Below, piece by piece: positions 38,895 to 51,065 of a stretch of DNA of 64,000 nt (position 1 is its first letter; each line of letters opens with the position of its first letter). This stretch comes from Sinotaia quadrata (lineage: Eukaryota > Mollusca > Gastropoda > Architaenioglossa > Viviparidae), in the NCBI GenBank assembly GCA_028829895.1, contig CM054181.1, forward strand, positions 33,482,259 through 33,546,258. Direction: 5' to 3'. The notes below the pieces were generated by a model that saw only the letters and a list, made by a program, of their open reading frames with translations, ran no database searches and was not told where the DNA came from. The position numbers were made by a program, and so were the translations under genes.

Positions 38895-39085
38895 TGAAAT
38901 ACAATTGATTTACTTATATATAGTTTCAATAAAACAATGACAAAGAAGAGGAAGTACTATTGTTGCATGTGAAAAAAACATACAATGAATTAAATACAAT
39001 TGATTTACTTTGTATGGTTTCAATAAAACAATGACAAAAAAGAGGAAGTACTATTGTTGCATGTGAAAAGACATACTATGAAATA
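38895..39085. repeat. Tandem duplication of about 100 bp
   Basis: AATACAATTGATTTACTT and AAGAGGAAGTACTATTGTTG each occur twice about 100 bp apart. Confidence 0.9.
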
Positions 39086-39242
39086 TCCTTGTAGTAAATA
39101 CCAGCGTGGCGTTTTTCTTAACTTCAAATGCAGCACATTCTAGGTAGGTGGATCTTAAAAGATGAACTTTGACCCTAGGACTTCAACGTTGCTTTGTCCA
39201 GACAAAACACGTCTGTATGCGTCATTATATGAAAATGACATT

Positions 39243-40070
39243 TTTGTGATTTAGAATTTAAAAGAAACACATTTTAAGAGTATTTCTAAAAGTAATGGAT
39301 GTAAATTATTTATACAAGTATTTTAACTTATGTTTCTTGTTTGTTCTAAATACGTTTTATGTCTATTTAAGCAAAAATGAGTATTATCCCATTATATAAT
39401 TTTTCAAAAAACAACGATTTTTCTCCAATTCCAGCCTAAATATCTAGGCCATTGATAGTCTTTGTTGGTGTGCTGGTATTGGAAGAAATGGAAAGAAAAT
39501 ATCTCACTTCTGAGTGGCATTCGCTGTGAAAAGTTGTTTTATGGAAAGCTAACTTGGGAAGAGGAAATTTCTATTTTGGCAGAGTCCGGACATGACCACA
39601 AGCACTTCCATAGATGAACTGAATTTCGGTGATGGATGCTGTGCAATTCTGTGTGCAAGTATACTAGATAGATATCGCATAAACCCAATAATATTTTACA
39701 CTTTTTCGCCAATGTAATTATTGTGGTAGGTAAGATAAAATTTATTGTGATTTAGAATTTCAAGAAACATATTTTAAGAGTATTTCTAAAAGTAATGGAA
39801 GTAAATTATTTATACAACTATTTTAACTTTTGTTTGTTGTTTGTTCTGAAAACGTTTTAAGTCTATTTAACCAAAAAAGAGTATTATTATTTTTTCGCCA
39901 AAGTAATTATTGTGGTAGATAAATTAACATTTTGAGTGATTTAGAATTTAATGAAACACATTTTAAGAGTGTTTCTAAAAGTAATGGATGTGATTTATTT
40001 ATAGAAGTATTTTAAAGTTTGCACTTTTTTGCCAATGTAATTATTGTGGTAGTAAAATAAAATTTATTTT
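39243..40070. repeat. Three diverged copies of a block of about 190 bp
   Basis: GTGATTTAGAATTT, AAGAGTATTTCTAAAAGTAA and CCAATGTAATTATTGTGGTAG recur from about 39245, 39748 and 39936. A spacer with less AT lies between the first and second. Confidence 0.85.
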
Positions 40071-40132
40071 AAGTTCATGACAAATTTCAACACACATCTC
40101 CAAGCTGATCATGATTTATATTGCAGTTCAAA

Positions 40133-40588
40133 CTACACTTAGTAAGATTGACATAATAAGTACACTTAGTAAGATTGACATAATAAGTACACTTAGTAAG
40201 ATTGACATAATAAGTACACTTAGTAAAATTGACATAATAAGTACACTTAGTAAGATTGACATAATAAGTACACTTAGTAAGATTGACATAATAAGTACGG
40301 TTAGTAAGATTGACATAATGAGTTCACATAGTAAGATTTACATAATGAGTGTACTTATTATGATTGAGATACTGAATACACTTAATAAGATTTATATACT
40401 GAATACACTTAGTAAGATTTATATACTGAATACACTTAGTAAGATTTATATAAAAAGTAAACTTAGTAAGATGTACATAATGAATACATTTAGTAGGATT
40501 GACATAAGGTGTAAACTTATTAAGATTTACCTGAAGATTACACTTTGTAAGATGTACATAATGAATATATTCAGTAAGAGTTACAGGT
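40133..40588. repeat. 27-bp minisatellite, about 16 units
   Basis: Unit: TACACTTAGTAAGATTGACA followed by TAATAAG. The left units are near-identical and the right units degenerate. The 159-codon forward frame is a nine-residue repeat made by the period, not a gene. Confidence 0.96.
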
Positions 40589-41090
40589 GAAATTACCTTT
40601 AATGAATCACTTAATGCTGGCACTTAGAATCGATTAATATAAATTATAATGCAGTCACGAAATATAGAAAAGTAAAAGTCACAAAATGATATGCAATTTA
40701 CCAAGAGTCATAAAAGGAATATATTCATAACTATACTGTCACACAAAGCATGAACGTGCAAGAGATAATGAAGGCTGACTTTAAAATGTCACTACTGGAT
40801 CACTTTGTAGAGTGTGTGTACGCGTGCGTCTGAGTGTGTGTCTCATATCTGCCTGCCTGTCCCTTTCATGCTCTACTGACGTTTCTTGATTTGTTGACGA
40901 AAGCACTGCATTCGTGCATTTGGTGTACTCCCCTCATCTCCTCTCCGCTTCTTGAAATACTCACTGTTATCGACAAAAGTAATTATGAGATGATCGTAAA
41001 TCAAGAATAAACACTATACGGAAGAAATTGTATAAATAATCTTTGAAGTGAGGATATAAGAAAATAAAATTCTAAATTCTGGTGCTTCTC
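40589..41090. other. Stretch without features
   Basis: Nothing recognised. Confidence 0.45.
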
Positions 41091-41320
41091 TAAATCTTAC
41101 AGTAGTGTGTATATTAAAATGTGTGGTATATTATGCTATGTCTTATGTTTAAGTTCTGCGAATATATTACAATGTTACCAAGATAATGTAATTCCATAAA
41201 TCTTACAGTAGTGCATATACTGAAATGTGTGTTTTGTTAATGTTATGTATTGGTTAATTTATAGGAATATAGAATACATTACTATTTTACCAAGATAAAG
41301 CCATTCATTAAATGCTGGAA
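41091..41320. repeat. Diverged duplication of about 115 bp
   Basis: AAATCTTACAGTAGTG, GAAATGTGTG-like and TTACCAAGATAA occur in order twice. Confidence 0.8.
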
Positions 41321-41344
41321 GACAAAGTGAGCTAATTTTTAAAT

Positions 41345-41660
41345 TTTAGAAAGTCAAAGTGTATTATTAAAACTACTACATTTATAAAGTGTATTATTAA
41401 AGCTACCTCATTTATAAAGTACATTATTAAAGATACCACATTTATAAAGTACATTATTAAAGCTACGATATTTATAAAGTGCATTATTAAACCTACCTCA
41501 TTTATAGAGTGCATTATGAAAGCTACCATATACATAAAGTGCATTACTAAATTTATCACTAAATTTATTAAAGCCATTAGTAAAGCTACCACATTTATAA
41601 AGAGCATTATTAAAGTTATCTTGTTTATAAACTGCATTTCGAAAGGTACCTCATTTTCTA
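41345..41660. repeat. 30-bp minisatellite
   Basis: Unit near ATTATTAAAGCTACCTCATT followed by TATAAAGTGC, about ten units. The minus-strand 122-codon frame is a period artefact. Confidence 0.93.
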
Positions 41661-41749
41661 ATTGGAGAACATTGAATGTATGTGATTCTTCATTCTTCAT
41701 TTGAAGGTCATTAACGAATTATATTTCTTGATAATATGATAACATACTG

Positions 41750-41975
41750 TGACATGCACCTCTTTCTTACTAGTTATTATTACTATTATCAATCATCTAT
41801 AACTAATTACAAGTGATAGGAAAATCTTAATTTATATTTATTAATAATTCTCCCAAAGAGACTTGTAGATTATACGGATGTAGTAAAAGTTCTCTCTCTT
41901 CCACAATAATAAGAAAGACGTTTTACTGTCATGGTATAGAGTGCAGTATGTCACTGCATCTGAAGTGGATAACAT
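41750..41975 (-). mobile_element. AAT-tailed repeat family, copy 1
   Basis: Matches 54632-54830 in the same orientation and 47450-47640 inverted. Landmarks are ACTAATTACAAGTGAT, TATTAATAATTCTCC, and CCACAATAATAA followed by ACGTTTTACTGTC. An imperfect ATT run at its left end corresponds to a 3' simple tail. Confidence 0.7.
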
Positions 41976-42420
41976 GAAAAGGTGCGTTCTTCTCTGGAAG
42001 AGTCAAAGCAGTGAGATTCAGGTCTAAAATATTCTACACTCCCATATCTCTCCCAAACAGTCTCAAACATATGTTCCTGTAAATAAATTCATTAGCTGGA
42101 TTCACACATATGAACATAAAATATATAATCATATTCCAAATTCAGGATACTATTTCCACTAAGGACAATGTCATATGTTCATCAATGCAATATACAAAAT
42201 CTCTCTAATTACAAGTCATAGAAAATCAGTTCAAATACATGAAAACATTTCTAAATCTAATTGCAAACTGATAAAAGTCAATATTCTAAATACATGAAAT
42301 CATCTCTGAGTTAAGTGACAAACCACAAATCAATAATTCAAAATGCAAGAAAACATTTCTAAGTAAAAACCATAAATCAATAGTTCAAAATGCAAGAAAA
42401 CATCTCTATGCCCACTCTTT
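41976..42420. repeat. Degenerate tandem of about 46 bp
   Basis: From about 42200, phrases such as TTCAAAATGCAAGAAAACAT and AAACCATAAATCAATA recur with divergence. Confidence 0.75.
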
Positions 42421-42767
42421 ATCAATCAAATAACTCACCAGGTAATGATCCGACTTTAAGACCGGACTTGACCATAGACAAAATCCAAGTGATAAGAGCA
42501 AAGGGTTTTTCCTGTTCGAATCTTATTGGTTAGATTTGTTATTGACCACTATCAGATCATTGGTCGTTATAACTAGCCAGCCGCCGAAAATTGATTAGCC
42601 CCACTGGTTGAGTTGTTTATTACCTAGCCTGGTTTGCTCACTTCAAGAAACTAAGAGCTTGAAAAAATTCCACAAAGAATGACATGGCAACCTTACTTCA
42701 GATTATCGTTTTCTGGAGAATTCTGACGTTCTTTTACATACTATCTTAAAATGCAGTGCATGAAATT
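42421..42767. other. Unassigned stretch
   Basis: Slightly richer in GC than its neighbours. No relation recognised. Confidence 0.4.
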
Positions 42768-42914
42768 TATTTTCATTTCTTAATAATTAAATGTTAGCAG
42801 CATAAATACAATAATTATTTTCATTTCTTAATACATTAAATGTTAGCAGCATAAATACAATAATTATTTTCAATTCTTAAAACATTAAATGTTAGCAGCA
42901 TAAATACAATAATC
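42768..42914. repeat. 47-48 bp tandem, three units
   Basis: TTTTCATTTCTTAATA, then AAATGTTAGCAGCATAAATA, then CAATAATTA, repeated three times. Confidence 0.93.
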
Positions 42915-43733
42915 TGAGACAGGCCTGCTAGCAGTGTACTATGAATGCTATACAAGGCCATCACAGGAGAGATATAGCACTGTATTTTTTCTAACAATGG
43001 CTAACTTAATGGCCACCACGAACCTTTCCTGTTTGATCCATTCAAGATCAAATAGATATAGTTCTAACTCAAATATAATGTTTTCCATTTTCTGCATCAA
43101 GTGTTTTCCCCATTTCTCTTTCATGAGCTACTAAGAAGTACTCTGAGAAAAGTCTGAGAGAATTTGTACAGCTGTTGATTTTATAGTCACTTAACTCAGG
43201 ATGTGCCTGATGACGAGTCTAGGGTCCTAGTGATGCTGGAGCATATGCTCATATGGTCCATTGAACCATGATCTCTGGCCCATGGATCGTTCTGCTCTGG
43301 CATTGCTTCAAGGCTCAGCGCTCATCAAAATCAGCATCCAAAATAAAGTACTGATCTTCATCAGTAATATATACAGAGGATAGTTTCCTCCTGTGGTGGT
43401 AACTGGAAATACGGATAAATAGTTGCTATACAATATGACCATTGCTTATTAATTAATGCCTGGAGCCAGAGCACACGTTATCTCAATAGTCGTGTTAGAC
43501 TGCCCCAAAAAACCCAGGCAGCTTTCCGGTACATTCATTGCATGCAGCTGACCTGCGCTCTGAATGATTCGTTCAAAGTGAGTTGCTACTCAGCCTATTC
43601 TCTAGCCTGAGGACAAGGGTCAAATGTCATAGAGCTAGGTTTGATTGTAGTATTTTTAGAGGAGGGTGGGTGTGGTCTACATAAGGCCATTACATGACAC
43701 CTGTAATGGGATTGGATAATAGTAGATTTATTC
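42915..43733. other. Stretch of about 0.8 kb, no gene recognised
   Basis: More balanced composition than the surroundings (for example 43190-43330), but no open frame or motif I can assign. Confidence 0.4.
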
Positions 43734-43950
43734 ACTTGTTACAGATTTTTCCATCACAACCAATACAGTGGCGATTTAGTCGGTTGTTGTAGATTGTACC
43801 ATCCCATCCAATACTGGCGCATATGTATTCATTTGTTGTAGATTGTACCCTCACATCCAATACTGGCGCATATGTATTCATTTGTTGTAGATTGTACCAC
43901 CACAGCCGATATCTGTGCAGAATGACCGGTTGTTATCATAGATTTTACCG
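43734..43950. repeat. 50-bp tandem, three to four units
   Basis: GTTGTAGATTGTACC, CATCCAATACTGGCGCATAT and GTATTCATTT repeat, with degenerate flanking units. Confidence 0.88.
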
Positions 43951-43970
43951 CAACAAACATCGTAACCGGT

Positions 43971-44216
43971 ACAAACACCTTTAGCTATTACGTACGTTTT
44001 CACAACACTGATCAGCAAGCAGATGTATATAGATGGTATTTTCATTATTACAAACACCTTTAGCTATTACGTACGTTTTCACAACACTGATCAGCAAGCT
44101 GACGTATATAGATGGTATTTTCATTATTACAAACACCTTTAGCTATTACGTACGTTTTCACAACACTGATCAGCAAGCTGACGTATATAGATGGTATTTT
44201 CATTATTACAAACATA
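43971..44216. repeat. 79-bp tandem, three units
   Basis: ACAAACACCTTTAGCTATTA, then CGTACGTTTTCACAACACTG and onward, start at 43971, 44050 and 44129 with almost no divergence. Confidence 0.96.
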
Positions 44217-45149
44217 ACCCTAGTGCCAAAAATAACTACAAGCGATCGACTCGTTTCTTGCGCTTACTCTGAGGAAGACGATGACGTCATTAAAACTTCT
44301 ATAACCACCATAAGCCTGCATCTCGCTGGCCATTTGGTCATGTTATCGCTCATCATTTCTTAGACTCCGGCTAAAGCCGTGCCTGCAGCGGAAGACCTTG
44401 AAAGAGGTCATGATAAATGCTGCCTGCTGGGTTCACTTTATGCAAAGAATCACGACTCAAAGAAATTACTGATATGATGTTTGGCAGTTTAATCTCTATT
44501 TAAATTTTCTTATAAAAATATACTATTTCGAGCTGTAGCAATTTTACTCTCATACACACATTCATAATGTCTTGCATTTGAAGACATATTTAGAAAACAA
44601 ATTTCAGTTTGAACGTGTACTTTGCAGCTCGCTGTCTTGTTCTAAGACATCTGGAAGTAGTGGTGATCTCCTCATTAATCCCCCTTTGCTGACAGAAATC
44701 TAGATTGGTTCATTACCCAGTTGAGCGCATAAACATGTTTATAGGCCTACGAACGTACACCGAGACCCACACACAAACACACACGCACACACATACAAAC
44801 ACGTACAAGACCCACATCCACATACAAAACACACGCAACACATACCCATAGCGTAAAAGTAGTTAATTTTTTACTATACTCAGTATATCGTCTGAATCAC
44901 TTACGTACCGTAGAAGCGTTAACCTCGTCTACTAACCTTTTCACTAAGAATGTATTTACATGTTAAATTAGAGAATATTACTTTACTTACGTATTATGCA
45001 TTACTGTATACATAATATCAACGAATTTGCACAAATTATATTCATATAATATTCATTACTTTGTGCATACTACTAACGTATTTGCACGGATTGTACCCAA
45101 TTACTTTTAGGAATAATGCATTTGAGGAGCAAATGTGATCTTATTTTTA
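44217..45149. other. Unassigned stretch with CA-rich patch
   Basis: GATGACGTCATT lies near 44281. An imperfect CA-rich patch runs 44757-44845. No gene recognised. Confidence 0.45.
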
Positions 45150-45600
45150 AATTTAACTGTCATAAAAGTTGTTAAATTGTCAGAGTGATCCGACCTTGGG
45201 CACTCCTTATGATGGTATTTTTGAAAATGTCTTGAGTTGAAGTAAACGCTCAGGGCGAGAATGTGCTAGAATTTGCTGATGTAGTGCAAACTAGTGAGTA
45301 GTTTTTATTATCCAATGGTTATGATTTCTAAGAACGAGACCAGCCAATGGGATGAGATACAAATGTTTACTTGCTATAGAACATTCTATTCTCTGATCAC
45401 TTTGAATCTGAAGTGGCAAAGAAGAAGTCTGATTTTGAAAGGAAGCCATTAGCTTGATGGCGAGTTAGCTGACTGCTTGAGTGAGAATGGACTTAAAAAT
45501 ATTTGATGTACTTTTACTATTATGTTATACTTGTGTTTTATCTATAGATGTACTAAGTGAGTTGACTTTTATTTCTATAAATGTTTGAACTAAGCTGCTC
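45150..45600 (+). mobile_element. LTR-family copy
   Basis: Starts near TGTCAGAGTGATCCGACC (45178), continues TTGGGCACTCCTTATGATGG, ATTATCCAATGGTTATG and GCGAGTTAGCTGACTGC, and matches 36205-36766 in reverse complement. It lies directly upstream of the gypsy relic on the same strand, which suggests this LTR family belongs to that element, with the intervening part deleted. Confidence 0.75.
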
Positions 45601-45624
45601 TGTGAGGCAGACAAACCAAGGTGA

Positions 45625-46187
45625 GCATTTAACACACATGATGGCCAATATCAATGGTGGGTGATGCCATTTGGAATTGTCACAGCACCAGCTCTCACCA
45701 AAATGATGAAATTGCTCATTGAAACCATATAAGGAATTCACATATAAATATAATTTCATGGAGATGTATTAATAGCTACTAAGACTCTAGAGGAACAGAT
45801 CCATGTGTTAAGGAAGTTTTTCCAATGTTTGAGAGAGTGTAAACTTAGTGCTCCACAATCCACATGTTTTTTTGTGATATTTTTAAACTTGAATATTTGG
45901 GACACATAACGGGGCAAGGTCTCCTGTGGCCAGAAACTTCGAAGGTAAGGAAACTTAAAGAGATGGTAAGGCCACTAAGGAAGACAAATGTTAAGTATCT
46001 TTTAAAATTGGCTTTTTACTATTAGAAATTCATCCCTAAATTCAGCGGCATTGCCAAGCCACTCATTGATTTGATGAAAAATGGCAATCCAGAGACTGTG
46101 ATCTGGAGTAAGGAGTGCGAAATCGGTTTTACCATTTTAAAAGACGGTTTTTGTCACAAGTTCCTGTCTTTCACCTTCCAGATTTGA
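45625..46187 (+). pseudogene. Ty3/gypsy reverse-transcriptase pseudogene
   Basis: Translation shows AFNTHDGQYQWWVMPFG, then HGDVLIATKTLEEQIHVL, then (after a frameshift near 45875-45890) LEYLGH, KFIPKFSGIAKPLIDLMK and a VIWSKECE-type segment. The order and spacing fit the RT palm, thumb and connection of Ty3/gypsy Pol. The catalytic YxDD position is destroyed and several stops interrupt it (for example just after the IETI segment). Protease, RNase H and integrase are not seen. A dead fragment of about 190 codons. Confidence 0.9.
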
Positions 46188-46308
46188 TAAATAATTTGTA
46201 CTCTGAACTGATGCAAGTAATACAGAGCTATGTGCCAAACTGATGCAAAAGCATATTTGCTATTGATCTATGATTTGGACTGGAGAATGCTTATGTAATT
46301 GAGCCATT
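46188..46308. other. Spacer after gypsy relic
   Basis: Possible further decayed Pol sequence, too degraded to assign. Confidence 0.3.
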
Positions 46309-46482
46309 ATTTCTATGTTCTCTAATTCAATTATGTTGTACATTATACTTGTGACTCTTGATTAATGATATGTTGTACATTATACTTGTGACTCTTGATT
46401 AATGCTATTATTTCTATGTTCTCTAATTCAATTATGTTGTACATTATACTTGTGACTCTTGATTAATGATATATTTCTTATG
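46309..46482. repeat. Nested tandem with 37-bp core
   Basis: ATGTTGTACATTATACTTGT followed by GACTCTTGATTAATG occurs three times. TTCTATGTTCTCTAATTCAA precedes two of them. Confidence 0.92.
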
Positions 46483-47221
46483 CCGCATGTGTATCGAGTT
46501 AATGAACATTGTTGCCTGATTTGTAAGTTGAGAATGTGTGTAAGGGAGAAAGGACTTTAAAGACGAAATATGCCTAAAGTTTAGCGCTGCCTTAATTTGA
46601 GTTTGGCAAAAAGAACCATGTCTTTTTGTGTGTTGTAACTTTGTATCCACTTCTGATTGCATAGACTAATGTACTCTACCAGATCACGTTGGTGTGTATC
46701 CAAAATTGTCATCGAACTTATCACTAAACGTGTTGCTGTAGGTTGATTCCTTTGAGTCCATTTCGAGAACCAATACGGTGAAAATTGAGGCTTGCCTTTG
46801 GTCTCTTGAACATTCCTCATGGTGTGCTGAGTAGTGCTCATGAAGTTTCGTGGACATTCCTCATGTTGTGCTCGATAGTGCATATGAAGTTCTGGATGAT
46901 TTACAAAGGTTCTTTGTGAGTGCTTCGAAGATTCTGGAACAGTTGTGTTAAGTGTTTAGAGGGGGTACACAGAACCATCGTGTAAATAAGGAAGACTGTG
47001 ACCTGTTGCAAACCTCGTAATTGTGAACACATGCTAGTGACAGCAGCCATCATTGTAACGGTTATGTACATTGACTATAATTATTTCTCTAAAATTCCAC
47101 TCTTATTTTTATGATGAATCATATCTATGAAATTGATTGTATATATACATTCATGTTAATTTGACTGCTTATGTCTATACTAGGATATATGATTGAGTGA
47201 CTAACGTTTAATCAAACATTG
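46483..47221. other. Stretch with a 50-bp duplication
   Basis: GGACATTCCTCATG-like sequence and AGTGC, then ATGAAGTT, occur twice at 46805-46895. Elsewhere no feature recognised. Minus-strand frames over it are short. Confidence 0.6.
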
Positions 47222-47645
47222 GTGTGAAGTGATGTAAATGTCAACGCTATTTTGATTATATTCATATTTTGTACATTTGAATTTTGATTTAATAAATTAA
47301 AAAATGTATTACTATTCTTGCGCATATATTAAAACTTTATGTCGGAGTACTAGTGGGTGGATGGGGGCTTGTTAAATATAAATTTAAAATAATTATATTA
47401 CTCCTTCAGTAAGAAGTTACCACCTGCAGAAACATTATGCGACAGTAAAACGTCTATCTTGTTATTGTGTAAAGAATAGAGTTTTACGACACCCTTATAA
47501 TCCACCACTTGAGAGACATGTTGGTCTTGATGGAGAATTATTAATAACTATAAATTAAGATTCTGGATCACTTGTAATTAGTTATGTACTTTTAATTAAT
47601 ATATAGTAACGATAACAAGTGAAAGGTGCCCTACACGTGTCACAC
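47222..47645 (+). mobile_element. AAT-tailed repeat family, copy 2
   Basis: Reverse-complement relation to 54632-55090. Shared pieces are GATGTAAATGTCAACGCT, TTTTGATTATATTCATAT, GGGTGGATGGGGG, CGACAGTAAAACGT and CACTTGTAATTAGTTATG. No protein is encoded. The purine-rich GGGTGGATGGGGG is conserved between copies. Confidence 0.72.
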
Positions 47646-47684
47646 TATCTGTTAAATAACGTATCTAGGTAGGCAAAAATATGC

Positions 47685-47832
47685 TACCGTGACGTCACTG
47701 TCTAAATCATACTGTTTTGTCTGTTATCATGACGTCACTGTTTGTTTCTATATTATATTATCTGTATTGTTTGATGTCATGGCGTCACTGTCTATATTAT
47801 GCTATCTGTCATGTCTGATATCACAACTACGT
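47685..47832. repeat. Degenerate 45-50 bp tandem carrying TGACGTCA
   Basis: GTGACGTCACTGTCTA, ATGACGTCACTGTTTG, ATGGCGTCACTGTCTA and CTACGTCACTC follow one another with CTGT/TGTCTG spacers. Two units hold a perfect cAMP-response-element palindrome. Confidence 0.85.
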
Positions 47833-47869
47833 CACTCTTGACTGGACTTTTCCATATCAAGTTCCAGCC

Positions 47870-48366
47870 ATGAATGAATGCATAGTTCCAGATATGAACG
47901 CTGTCTGGTTTCACACAAGTGCACACTAATTCTAGAAGCTTGCGTTCCTCAGCAACAGGCACTCGAACTCACATGCAACAAAATACGTTGCACAAATAAC
48001 TTATTTGCTTATCAGGGGCCAGATAGCTGGAATGTGTTGCCATTTGTGATAGCACTGAATCATTATTAAAGTCAAAGTGTGCATTAGTAAATCACTTAAA
48101 TTATGTTTCATTTTTGTATGTATATTTATGTAATTTATATTTGTTATGTATTGTCATATGCAGGTAATCAACAATTTTAGTTTTGTCATATAAGTTTTCT
48201 TGTCTTGATGTGCATTTTACATTTAATGATTGCAAAGCATTTAGAGCCTTTTATACGAATAGTTGTTTTATGCAATCATCATTATTTTACTTTGTGTGTG
48301 TGGTACGTGGATAATCATTTCTGAATACCTATTATTCATTTCTATTAATAGTGTCAGTAATACATA
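47870..48366 (+). pseudogene. Non-LTR retrotransposon 3' end (ORF2 C-terminus and 3' UTR)
   Basis: An open frame ending at 48067 reads NNLFAYQGPDSWNVLPF, matching the Y-x-G-x-x-x-WN-x-LP motif near the C-terminus of many CR1/jockey-type LINE ORF2 proteins. The preceding piece seems frameshifted. About 300 bp of AT-rich presumed 3' UTR follow, ending in an AATC then TATC simple tail at 48368. The rest of the element is missing, as in a 5'-truncated insertion. Confidence 0.55.
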
Positions 48367-48367
48367 C

Positions 48368-48409
48368 AATCAATCAATCAATCAATCTATCTATCTATCT
48401 ATCTATCTG

Positions 48410-48460
<51 letters not shown>

Positions 48461-48476
48461 GTCTGTCTGTCTGTCT
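48368..48476. repeat. (AATC)n then (TATC)n then (TGTC)n
   Basis: Compound tetranucleotide run of about 110 bp at the end of the LINE-like fragment. Confidence 0.97.
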
Positions 48477-48955
48477 AATTTTTGGATACACATATAATCT
48501 TTTTTTAGCTAACAACATTTGGAAAGTCAATAGGAAATTAAACTGATCATTTGTTCAAATGTCTGCTAATGTGAACAGTAACTCCTTGTAATGTTTAGAA
48601 TCTCACTCTCGAGAGACATGAACCAAGGTATCTCAAAGAGATAAAAGTAAAGAGTGTAAGTTGTACCGATGGAATGACTAATATTTTCGAAGATAATTCC
48701 TTTTAAGGTTTAGACTCTTACTCTGGAGAGTCGAGAGTGGAGGGGCCTCTCAGTCTCACTTCATCAGACGAAACTTTTCTGTGTCCATTACTGAACGGAT
48801 TTCTCCTAATCCTATCATCCAAAGTCCCCGCTAGGAAACAGTAATGGTCTTTATCAAACACGCGTTGACCTTTAACAGCGAGCACTTCAAGCCAGTGTTC
48901 AAAAGTTTACTGAGCTTAGACACATAATTGTTTTCTGAATGCATCTGCAAACGTT
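48477..48955. other. Stretch without features
   Basis: Contains two GTTTAGAATCTCACTCT / GTTTAGACTCTTACTCT-like phrases (48595 and 48707) followed by GAGAG, a weak duplication of about 112 bp. No gene. Confidence 0.45.
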
Positions 48956-48961
48956 TTGCTG

Positions 48962-49070
48962 GGTAGATAAGACGTCATTCGGATCTCACTAGATAAGAGG
49001 TTATTCGGATCTCACCAAATAAGATGTCATTCGGATCTCAACATATATGTCACTCGTACCTCACTAGACA
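48962..49070. repeat. 29-30 bp tandem
   Basis: AGATAAGACGTCATTCGGAT followed by CTCACT, about four diverging units. Confidence 0.85.
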
Positions 49071-49350
49071 ATACGTTGCAGATTATTTACGCCTAGAAAA
49101 TAATATATGCAAGCATATTTAATTCAAAGTTTCCGCTCTTGATTTTATGGCACATTTCTATTCATTGTTGTATTTATTAGGACGTAATTATATATTATTA
49201 TGAGATTTATTACGAAGTAATTCTATACCATTAATTTTTTTTAGGACGTAAATCTATATTGTCCTTTTGGAAATAAAGGCATTTGTAATTCATTATTGGT
49301 ATGCTAAAATTTGCTAAAACGTTATTCAGATAAAGAGGAATACGTACACA
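49071..49350. other. AT-rich spacer
   Basis: Weak AGGACGTAA-based repetition near 49180-49250. Otherwise nothing. Confidence 0.45.
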
Positions 49351-49410
49351 TCAATATCTATCTATCTATCTATCTGTCTATCTATCTATCTGTTTGTCTA
49401 TCTATCTATC

Positions 49411-49441
<31 letters not shown>

Positions 49442-49530
49442 CTGTCTGTCTATCTATCTAATCCTAATCTAATCTTTCTGTCTAACTATCTATCTATGTA
49501 TTCGTCAGTCCGTCTGTCTGCCTGTCTAGT
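49351..49530. repeat. (TATC)n with TGTC variants
   Basis: About 180 bp of TATC/TGTC with a short interruption near 49460-49480. Confidence 0.96.
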
Positions 49531-49559
49531 TTGAATGAAAAAAAGCTTTTGAAGTAGTA

Positions 49560-49860
49560 AAGATAAAGAACAGCACGTTGACAGAAATAGAAGTAGATAC
49601 ATAAAAACATGCAGTGTTCGCAGAAACAGAAGGACATACATAACAACACGCAGTATCCACAGAAATAGGTGACAGAAAACAACATGCAGCATTCACATAA
49701 ACAGAAGGAGAGAGAAAAACAGGCAGTGCTCACAGCAACAGGAAGCACAGATGAAAAGTGTCCACTGCAACAGAAGACGCAAACATCACGCAGTGTTTAC
49801 AGCTTTAGAAAGAGCAAGAACAAGCAGTATTTACAGCTATAGAAGGAGACACCGAAGATC
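49560..49860. repeat. Degenerate tandem of about 42 bp
   Basis: CAGAAACAGAAGGA, ACAT and CGCAGT phrases recur about seven times with strong divergence. Confidence 0.75.
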
Positions 49861-50224
49861 AATGAATATAACTAATTATACAATTATAACTGAGTAATTT
49901 TTACTGACAAACATCAAGCAATTCAAATAAACATCCATATAAAACAAGTGAAAACGTGACTCAGTACGTGACGAATTATAAATATGAAACACTAATAAAT
50001 GAAAAATTCAAAGCAGCAAACTGATATGCAACAATTTCGCTAAGTATCCAGTCAACAGCCCTATGGCTTACACCCATATTTTTGTGACCCCCATCCTCTC
50101 TTTCTTCCACTGATGTAAGCAAAACACTTCTCAAATAGTGGAGAATTCCATTTAGCAGAATACAAGAGCAACGGTTATACCATCTTATTGATTGTTCAAG
50201 ACAGCACAATGGGCCCTTCAAGGG
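49861..50224. other. Stretch without recognised genes
   Basis: An 81-codon minus-strand frame (49976-50221) has mixed composition but no recognisable family. Confidence 0.4.
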
Positions 50225-50430
50225 ATTGGGTCGAATGAATTAACCCTAATTGGCCGTTAAGACTGCCGAGGCAAAGAGCGACGCAATAAGCATTTTAGGG
50301 TGTATTTGTCGGCGCAAAAATGTGGTGAAATGCGGTCGGGTGTCGGTGGTAGCGACAGTCTCAGCTAACGAGAAAATGTTGCAATACTTCCTTACCGAGA
50401 CATTAAAGCCACAAGAAATGCTCTGATAGG
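50225..50430. other. Local GC-rich island
   Basis: Contains GCCGAGGCAAAGAGCGACGC and GTCGGGTGTCGGTGGTAGCG, unlike its AT-rich surroundings. No coding relic or box A/B pair could be assigned. Could be an old mobile-repeat core. Confidence 0.4.
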
Positions 50431-50744
50431 TATGTATGCATCCATTGTTTAGTCAAAGAAAATAGAAAATAGAAATCCATGAGACAAAATGTCGTCTAGA
50501 TTTATCTGTTTTATTTCTGAGGTTTGAAATATTTCCTAACAGCAGAGATAAAGATATCATCAAAGTTAGACTGACAGTTAGCCAGAAATGGTAACAGATA
50601 ATTAGATACAGAAACAGACAAATAGATATACAAACATATATACATGCTATATATGTACAGAGACAGGCAGACATATTTAGAGAGTATAGCATTTGTTTAT
50701 GACACATACAACTTTCAACCAGCTTATCTCCCTTGTTGGTAATG
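50431..50744. other. AT-rich spacer
   Basis: Nothing recognised. Confidence 0.4.
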
Positions 50745-51065
50745 CAGGTCCTAGAGCACTGTCATCTTCTCTTAGCACAAATGCATTCAAAGTCTTTTCT
50801 ATAGCTCATGAGAGCATATCATCAATGCATGCAAAATATCAGCATGTGTAATATACTACCTAATTTCCTTAACACATAATTCAGTCGTGCATTCAAATCA
50901 TTTGACATGTTTAAGATACTTCCCACTTCTCCTACTACACATTTAGCCAAGTGTCATATAATTCAGCACCTGTAAGATCATACCACTTATCTTAACACAC
51001 ATTTCATTCATGCATTCAAAGTACTTTCTTTGACGTATGAATGCATATCAATCATGGATGCTGTA
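50745..51065. repeat. Degenerate tandem of about 80 bp
   Basis: Phrases TTAGCACAAATGCATTCAAA, GAGCATATCATCAATGCATG and their variants (TTAACACATAATTCA, TGCATTCAAATCATTT) recur loosely. Confidence 0.6.
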
